A DNA stretch of 14,556 bases from Oscillospiraceae bacterium (lineage in GTDB: Bacteria; Bacillota; Clostridia; Oscillospirales; Oscillospiraceae), in the NCBI GenBank assembly GCA_902766215.1, contig CACXCV010000111.1, positions 1 to 14,556 of the forward strand, written 5' to 3'. Below the pieces are notes generated by a model, which was not told where the DNA came from, made no database searches, and saw only the letters and a program-made list of their open reading frames with translations. This document shows positions 13,306-14,556 of the stretch, piece by piece. Positions within the stretch are counted from its first letter, which is position 1. Each line of letters starts with the position of its first letter. A program made the position numbers and the translations under genes.

Positions 13306-14556
13306 TCAGGCGCCGCGGCGCCAGGTCCTGGGCGAAAGCAGGATCAGCAGCGGAAACAGCTCCAGCCGCCCAAAGAGCATGTCCAGCGTCATCACGACCT
13401 TGGCCAGCGGGGAGAAGGCGGCAAAGCCGCCCGCCGGGCCGGCCATGCCCAGGCCGGGGCCGATGTTGTTCAGCGTGGCGATCACGGCGGTGACGGTGGT
13501 GGTAAAGTCAAAGTTGTCCAGCGCCACCAGCAGAATCGAGCCGACGGTAATCAGCAGATAGGCCGTGCAATAGGCCTGCACGCCGCGCACTGTGCCATCG
13601 GGCACACGCTTGCCGTCCATGGTCATGACCTTGACCTCGCGGGGGTGCAGCAGGCGGCTGACCTCGCAGCGGCAGGACTTGATCAGGATCATAATGCGCG
13701 AAACCTTCATCCCGCCGCCGGTGGAGCCGGCGCAGGCGCCCACCAGCATCAGGATGACCAGCAGAATGCGGCTCAGCTCCGGCCAGAGGTTAAAGTCCGC
13801 CGTGGCGTAGCCAGTGGTGGTGATGATCGAGCTGACGGAAAACAGCGCATGGTGAAAGGCGGGGAACACGCCGGCGGACTGGGGCAGGATGTTGACGGTG
13901 ATGATCAGCACTGCCGAGGCGACAATCCCCAGATAGACCCACACCTCGCTGATGCGCAGGGCGGTTTTCAGCCGCCGCATCAGCAGAAACACGTAAAAGT
14001 TGAAGTTGATGCCGAACAGCAGCATAAATACGGAGATTACGCCCTGCAGATAGGTGCTGTAGCCGGCCAGCGAATCGTTTTTGACGCCGAAGCCGCCGGT
14101 ACCCGCCGTGCCGAAGGCGTGGCAGATGCTGTCGAACAGGGGCATCCCGCCCGCCAGCAGCAGCAGTATCTCCAGCAGCGTCATGCCCAGATAGATGGCA
14201 TAGAGGATGGCGGCGGTGGTGCGCATCCGGGGCACCACCTTGCTGACCGAGGGGCCGGGGCTTTCGGCCCGGAGGAGGAAGATGGTGTCGCCGCCCGTCA
14301 GCGGCACCAGCGCCAGCATGAACACCAGCACGCCCATGCCGCCCAGCAGATGGGTGAAGCTGCGCCAGAAAAGCATGCATTTTGGCAGCTCCTCCACCGC
14401 GGGGACAATGCTTGCGCCGGTGGTGGTAAAGCCGGAGACGGTCTCAAACACGGCGTCGAGATAGTTGGGAATCACGCCCGATACGGTGAAGGGCACCGCG
14501 CCGGCCAGGGAGATGACCACCCAGCTGAGCGCCACGGCCACATAGCCCTCGCGGGC
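13306..14556 (-). CDS. trkH: Mirror copy of TrkH, 5'-truncated by window edge
   Basis: Exact reverse-complement copy of 1-1251. It is cut at precisely the same codon as the left copy, which would be an odd coincidence for a real duplication but is expected if one sequence was folded on itself. Confidence 0.92.
   Translation of the reverse strand, partial: AREGYVAVALSWVVISLAGAVPFTVSGVIPNYLDAVFETVSGFTTTGASIVPAVEELPKCMLFWRSFTHLLGGMGVLVFMLALVPLTGGDTIFLLRAESPGPSVSKVVPRMRTTAAILYAIYLGMTLLEILLLLAGGMPLFDSICHAFGTAGTGGFGVKNDSLAGYSTYLQGVISVFMLLFGINFNFYVFLLMRRLKTALRISEVWVYLGIVASAVLIITVNILPQSAGVFPAFHHALFSVSSIITTTGYATADFNLWPELSRILLVILMLVGACAGSTGGGMKVSRIMILIKSCRCEVSRLLHPREVKVMTMDGKRVPDGTVRGVQAYCTAYLLITVGSILLVALDNFDFTTTVTAVIATLNNIGPGLGMAGPAGGFAAFSPLAKVVMTLDMLFGRLELFPLLILLSPRTWRRGA

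Larger units (their letters stand above)
1..14556. repeat. Window-wide perfect inverted repeat with no spacer
   Basis: The right half (7279-14556) is the reverse complement of the left half (1-7278). The first and last 40 bases, the centre, and the araD/araR intergenic stretch match by direct reading. All reading frames recur with mirrored coordinates and identical translations, so no indel is possible inside genes and substitutions are very unlikely. Both arms end at the same base inside trkH, exactly at the window limits. No transposase, resolvase or replication gene is present to explain a biological inversion. An assembly or amplification fold-back is the likeliest cause, and a true inverted duplication is the alternative. 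Confidence 0.97.

Noticed and set aside
1..14556. Composite transposon or IS-flanked inverted repeat
   Set aside because: No transposase, integrase or terminal repeat with target duplication is present, and the repeat is made of ordinary housekeeping genes with no unique middle segment.

Overview
The window is one 7278-base sequence followed directly by its own reverse complement. Base n pairs with base 14557-n, there is no spacer, and I saw no mismatch. The two ends, the centre, the intergenic stretches compared by eye and every mirrored reading frame (same length, same protein) all agree. The window therefore holds seven annotated genes, one of them cut by the window edge, each present twice in opposite orientation. 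Both edge copies stop at the same base. The most economical explanation is a fold-back in assembly or amplification at a hairpin-rich intergenic spot. A real 14.5 kb spacer-free palindrome is possible but unlikely. Treat the second half as a restatement of the first until reads across 7278/7279 and 1/14556 are examined.

The organism is probably a GC-rich member of the Clostridia, for example an Oscillospiraceae/Ruminococcaceae gut bacterium. The reasons are AGGAGG-type ribosome sites, sigma-A type promoters, a Bacillus-style AraR regulator (GntR head on a LacI-type sensor), and GC-rich coding sequence with strong GC-rich terminators. The assignment is inferred from gene style only.

First half, left to right. 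(1) A plus-strand gene string with tiny gaps: 3' part of trkH (potassium channel subunit), a TM1586-type nitroreductase-family protein, rpiB (ribose-5-phosphate isomerase B) and a PaaI-like hotdog thioesterase whose GTG start overlaps the rpiB stop. (2) A bidirectional terminator at 2949-2985 shared with the convergent araD gene. (3) araD (minus) and araR (plus), divergent, separated by about 306 bases holding a recognisable promoter for each gene, a long GC-rich araD leader with a possible in-frame upstream ORF, and weak operator candidates. (4) A terminator, an AT-rich stretch with a small secreted cysteine-rich protein of unknown function, then an orphan sugar-type substrate-binding lipoprotein and a second copy of the same 39-base terminator. 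(5) About 30 bases leading to the fold point, an AAGCTT hexamer. The second half repeats all this in reverse.

Functionally, the araR/araD pair and rpiB point to pentose use (L-ribulose-5-P to D-xylulose-5-P; ribose-5-P to ribulose-5-P). The araA and araB genes and any permease for the binding protein are not in the window. I see no mobile element, CRISPR array, tRNA or rRNA.
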